Shown here piece by piece: positions 6,975 to 8,488 of a DNA stretch of 8,488 bases. The position numbers and the translations under genes are program-made. The notes below the pieces were generated by a model. That model was not told where the DNA came from, searched no databases, and saw only the letters and a list, made by a program, of their open reading frames with translations. Numbering within the stretch: position 1 is the stretch's first letter; every line of letters begins with the position of its first letter. This DNA comes from RGIG3528 sp045640725 (lineage in GTDB: Bacteria; Bacillota; Clostridia; Lachnospirales; Lachnospiraceae): the NCBI GenBank assembly GCA_045640725.1, contig JAZUFN010000164.1:1-8488 (forward strand), read 5' to 3'.

Positions 6975-6994
6975 AACTGTGAATATCACAGTTA
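6974..6994. promoter_or_regulatory. Candidate operator or leader hairpin: 9-bp-arm palindrome TAACTGTGA / TCACAGTTA
   Basis: Perfect 9-bp arms (6974-6982 and 6986-6994) flank ATA, a 21-bp dyad of a size typical for a dimeric regulator. The half-site recurs at 6996-7004 (TATTCACAG), which is the exact complement of 6977-6985 (CTGTGAATA). A second 9-bp pairing with a 10-nt loop is therefore possible and excludes the first. The likely ligands are the NarL-type regulator encoded next door (if DNA) or none (if an RNA switch). The structure is seen; the function is inferred. Confidence 0.6.
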
Positions 6995-7032
6995 CTATTC
7001 ACAGCTCGTTCAAAACACATACATAATACTCC

Positions 7033-7060
7033 TTGCAAACTGGTAGGATAAGTGTAATAT
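7033..7060 (+). promoter_or_regulatory. Putative promoter of the two-component operon
   Basis: TTGCAA (7033-7038) and TAATAT (7055-7060) are spaced by 16 nt. They match the sigma-A consensus 4/6 and 5/6. Transcription would start near 7067. A short palindrome, TGACA (7075-7079) TT TGTCA (7082-7086), then falls just downstream of the start, where a bound regulator could block elongation. The leader would be about 77 nt. Confidence 0.4.
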
Positions 7061-7143
7061 GTAAGTATCTGATATGACATTTGTCACATGAACAAAAACG
7101 TAACCTATGTTTTAGATAGATACCAAAGGGAAGGAGGCGTCAG

Positions 7144-8214
7144 ATGATGGCAAAATATATAGAGCCTTACATTTTAATTATATTGGGCATCATAGCCTGT
7201 GATTACAAGTTTGCAGACATATCTGATATTATAAGACTGCTATGCGCTATTATTGTTGTATCGTTGCTTCAGGTAATTCGTTACGAAAAGATGCTTTTCG
7301 TTTTTATCCTTTTATCCGCTGTCGGTGTTTTATTTTTTCCGGAAACCATAGCCTTTTTTCCTGCAGTAATCTATTTTGGTATATATTCCAAGTATTATAC
7401 TCAGGTCTCCGGGCTTTTCCTGCTGATCCTGTCATTTTCTACTCGTGGTACCTTCCCTTCTATGATTAGTCCTTTGATTCTGGGATTACTCTCATTGTAT
7501 ATGGCTTATAACACCCAGAAAAATAACGACCTTAACAAAAAGGTTATTGACCTACGTGATTCATCTGTAGAGCGAGAAATCGAGCTCAATCGTAAAAATA
7601 AGCAATTGATGGAAATGCAGCACGATCAGATACATCTGGCCACCATGACCGAAAGAAACCGCATTGCTCGTGAAATTCACGACAACGTGGGTCATCTTCT
7701 GTCCCGTGCGATTATCCAAGCAGGTTCCATTAATGCCATCACGACAGATCAGCAGATAAAACCGTTTATGGGCCAGCTCAAGGATACTCTGGACGATGCC
7801 ATGAACAACATCAGAAACAGTGTTCATGACCTGCATGACGAATCCATAGATTTGAACAGCAGTATCAAAAGCTTATGTGACAGCTTCGAATTTTGCCCTG
7901 TAGATCTCCACTGCGAGACCTCTTCGCAGGTTCCCAGAGATGTAAAATATTGCTTTATAACTATTGCAAAGGAAGCTTTGAATAATATTTCCAAGCATAG
8001 TAATGCCAGCAAGGCCTCCATATACATTCATGAGCATCCCGGTTTTTTTCAGCTACTTATAGAGGATAACGGCACAAAATCCTCCCAATCAGATACAAAC
8101 GGTATAGGACTTACCAATATGAAGGATCGAGTCACTGCCTTGGGAGGAGTCATTACCATAAACAACGAATCAGGTTTTAGAATTTTTATTTCCATACCTA
8201 AGAATAGACAATAG
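7144..8214 (+). CDS. Sensor histidine kinase, NarL/LiaS-DesK type (HisKA_3)
   Basis: This membrane kinase autophosphorylates on His and passes the phosphate to the response regulator encoded next. Of 356 residues, the first 122 or so are very hydrophobic, with about six membrane segments and only short loops, so the signal is probably sensed in or at the membrane. A coiled-coil-like linker (about 125-165) leads to the dimerisation domain ERNRIAREIHDNVGH with phosphoacceptor H179. The HATPase domain has N-box AKEALNNISKHSNA (275-288) and G1 DNG (308-310), where the second Gly usual in DNGxG is absent (DNGTK), and G2 NGIGLTNMKDRV (319-330). AAGGAGG (7131-7137) lies 6 nt before ATG 7144 and 9 nt before a second ATG at 7147, so either may be used. 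It is divergent from the ABC exporter, its likely target. The signal is unknown. Confidence 0.92.
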   Translation: MMAKYIEPYILIILGIIACDYKFADISDIIRLLCAIIVVSLLQVIRYEKMLFVFILLSAVGVLFFPETIAFFPAVIYFGIYSKYYTQVSGLFLLILSFSTRGTFPSMISPLILGLLSLYMAYNTQKNNDLNKKVIDLRDSSVEREIELNRKNKQLMEMQHDQIHLATMTERNRIAREIHDNVGHLLSRAIIQAGSINAITTDQQIKPFMGQLKDTLDDAMNNIRNSVHDLHDESIDLNSSIKSLCDSFEFCPVDLHCETSSQVPRDVKYCFITIAKEALNNISKHSNASKASIYIHEHPGFFQLLIEDNGTKSSQSDTNGIGLTNMKDRVTALGGVITINNESGFRIFISIPKNRQ

Positions 8215-8225
8215 AGGAGAAAAAT

Positions 8226-8488
8226 ATGCAGGTTGTTCTTATAGATGACGATTCTTTGGTAACCATGTCGCTAAAGATGATTATTGAAACAGATCCCGAA
8301 ATCAAAATAGTCGCCACAGGCAGCGACGGAGATGAGGCATTGACTTTATTTAGGACCTACCATCCTGATGTACTGCTTATGGACGTCAGAATGCAGAGAA
8401 TGAACGGTACGGATGCATTGGCTCAGGTTTTATCGGAGTTCCCGGCAGCCAGAGTACTTTTCCTGACCACCTTTGTGGATGATGAATA
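8226..8488 (+). CDS. NarL/LiaR-type response regulator, receiver domain only (cut by window end)
   Basis: This is the cognate partner of the preceding kinase; it would bind DNA when phosphorylated. Eighty-seven complete residues are visible, all in the receiver domain. They include the acidic cluster D7-D8-D9, the phosphoacceptor D53 in LLMDVRMQRMNG and the Thr switch position in LFLTTF (78-83). Gln57 stands where many receivers have Pro. The LTTFVDDE end is typical of the LiaR/NarL group, so a C-terminal LuxR-type HTH is expected beyond the window. It starts at ATG 8226, with GAGGAG (8214-8219) 6 nt upstream and an 11-nt gap after the kinase stop, so the two genes form an operon. The family is inferred from the receiver and the kinase class. 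Confidence 0.9.
   Translation, partial: MQVVLIDDDSLVTMSLKMIIETDPEIKIVATGSDGDEALTLFRTYHPDVLLMDVRMQRMNGTDALAQVLSEFPAARVLFLTTFVDDE

Larger units (their letters stand above)
6895..7143. promoter_or_regulatory. Divergent regulatory region with stacked inverted repeats
   Basis: This 249-bp spacer separates the ABC operon (minus) from the kinase/regulator genes (plus). It contains inverted repeats at 6912-6927, 6935-6957, 6956-6974 and 6974-6994, a further half-site at 6996-7004, a short palindrome at 7075-7086 and a good plus-strand promoter at 7033-7060. For the minus strand I see two weak promoter candidates. One is TTATCC (7051-7046) with TATTAT (7028-7023), the other TTGAAC (7013-7008) with TGTGAT (6990-6985), both with 17-nt spacers. 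In the second case the 6974-6994 palindrome would cover the -10 as an operator would; in the first it would lie in the leader RNA. Confidence 0.7.

Noticed and set aside
6956..6994. Hairpins as intrinsic terminators or an attenuator
   Set aside because: No run of T follows any of the stems on either strand, so simple rho-independent termination is not supported.
7561..8027. Minus-strand ORFs of 91 and 67 codons opposite the kinase
   Set aside because: Antisense shadows of the HisKA_3 and HATPase coding sequence, without ribosome sites or known motifs.

Overview
The window looks like chromosomal DNA from a low-GC Gram-positive bacterium, most likely a clostridial Firmicute of the Lachnospiraceae type. 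The basis is inference from the gene content: a BMP-type nucleoside lipoprotein with a spaced lipobox, a Bacillus-like Xpt, a NarL/LiaS-type two-component pair, strong AGGAGG ribosome sites and AT-rich spacers. I see no rRNA, tRNA, CRISPR array, transposase or phage gene.

Left half (1-3650), a purine-uptake and salvage module. On the minus strand lie a BMP-family substrate-binding lipoprotein (2838-1576) and then a double-NBD ABC ATPase (1448 to beyond the left edge). The permease genes would be expected just outside the window. A GC-rich hairpin sits between the two genes, and a 7-bp tandem repeat forms the ribosome-binding region of the ATPase. Divergently, on the plus strand, is xpt (xanthine phosphoribosyltransferase, 3030-3611). 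The pair suggests import of nucleosides or bases coupled to conversion of the base to a nucleotide. The 191-bp divergent spacer holds plausible promoters but no purine riboswitch that I can recognise. A strong bidirectional terminator closes xpt and the converging permease operon.

Right half (3656-8488), a second ABC system divergent from a two-component system. On the minus strand a three-gene operon is read from 6894 down to 3656: a DrrA/CcmA-type ATPase and two different ABC-2 permeases, each with one N-terminal membrane segment, a large extracytoplasmic domain and a C-terminal membrane bundle. The genes are tightly coupled (19-nt gap, then a 14-nt overlap). On the plus strand a histidine kinase with about six membrane segments (7144-8214) is followed 11 nt later by a NarL-type response regulator cut by the window end.

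The 249-bp spacer between these two units is the most structured stretch. It holds four inverted repeats, three of them end to end. The outermost is a 9-bp-arm palindrome that can instead pair with a third copy of the same half-site, giving two mutually exclusive structures. A short ORF with a good Shine-Dalgarno runs through this area. My working model is that the kinase/regulator pair controls the exporter, either through this palindrome as an operator or through a structured leader RNA; this is inference.
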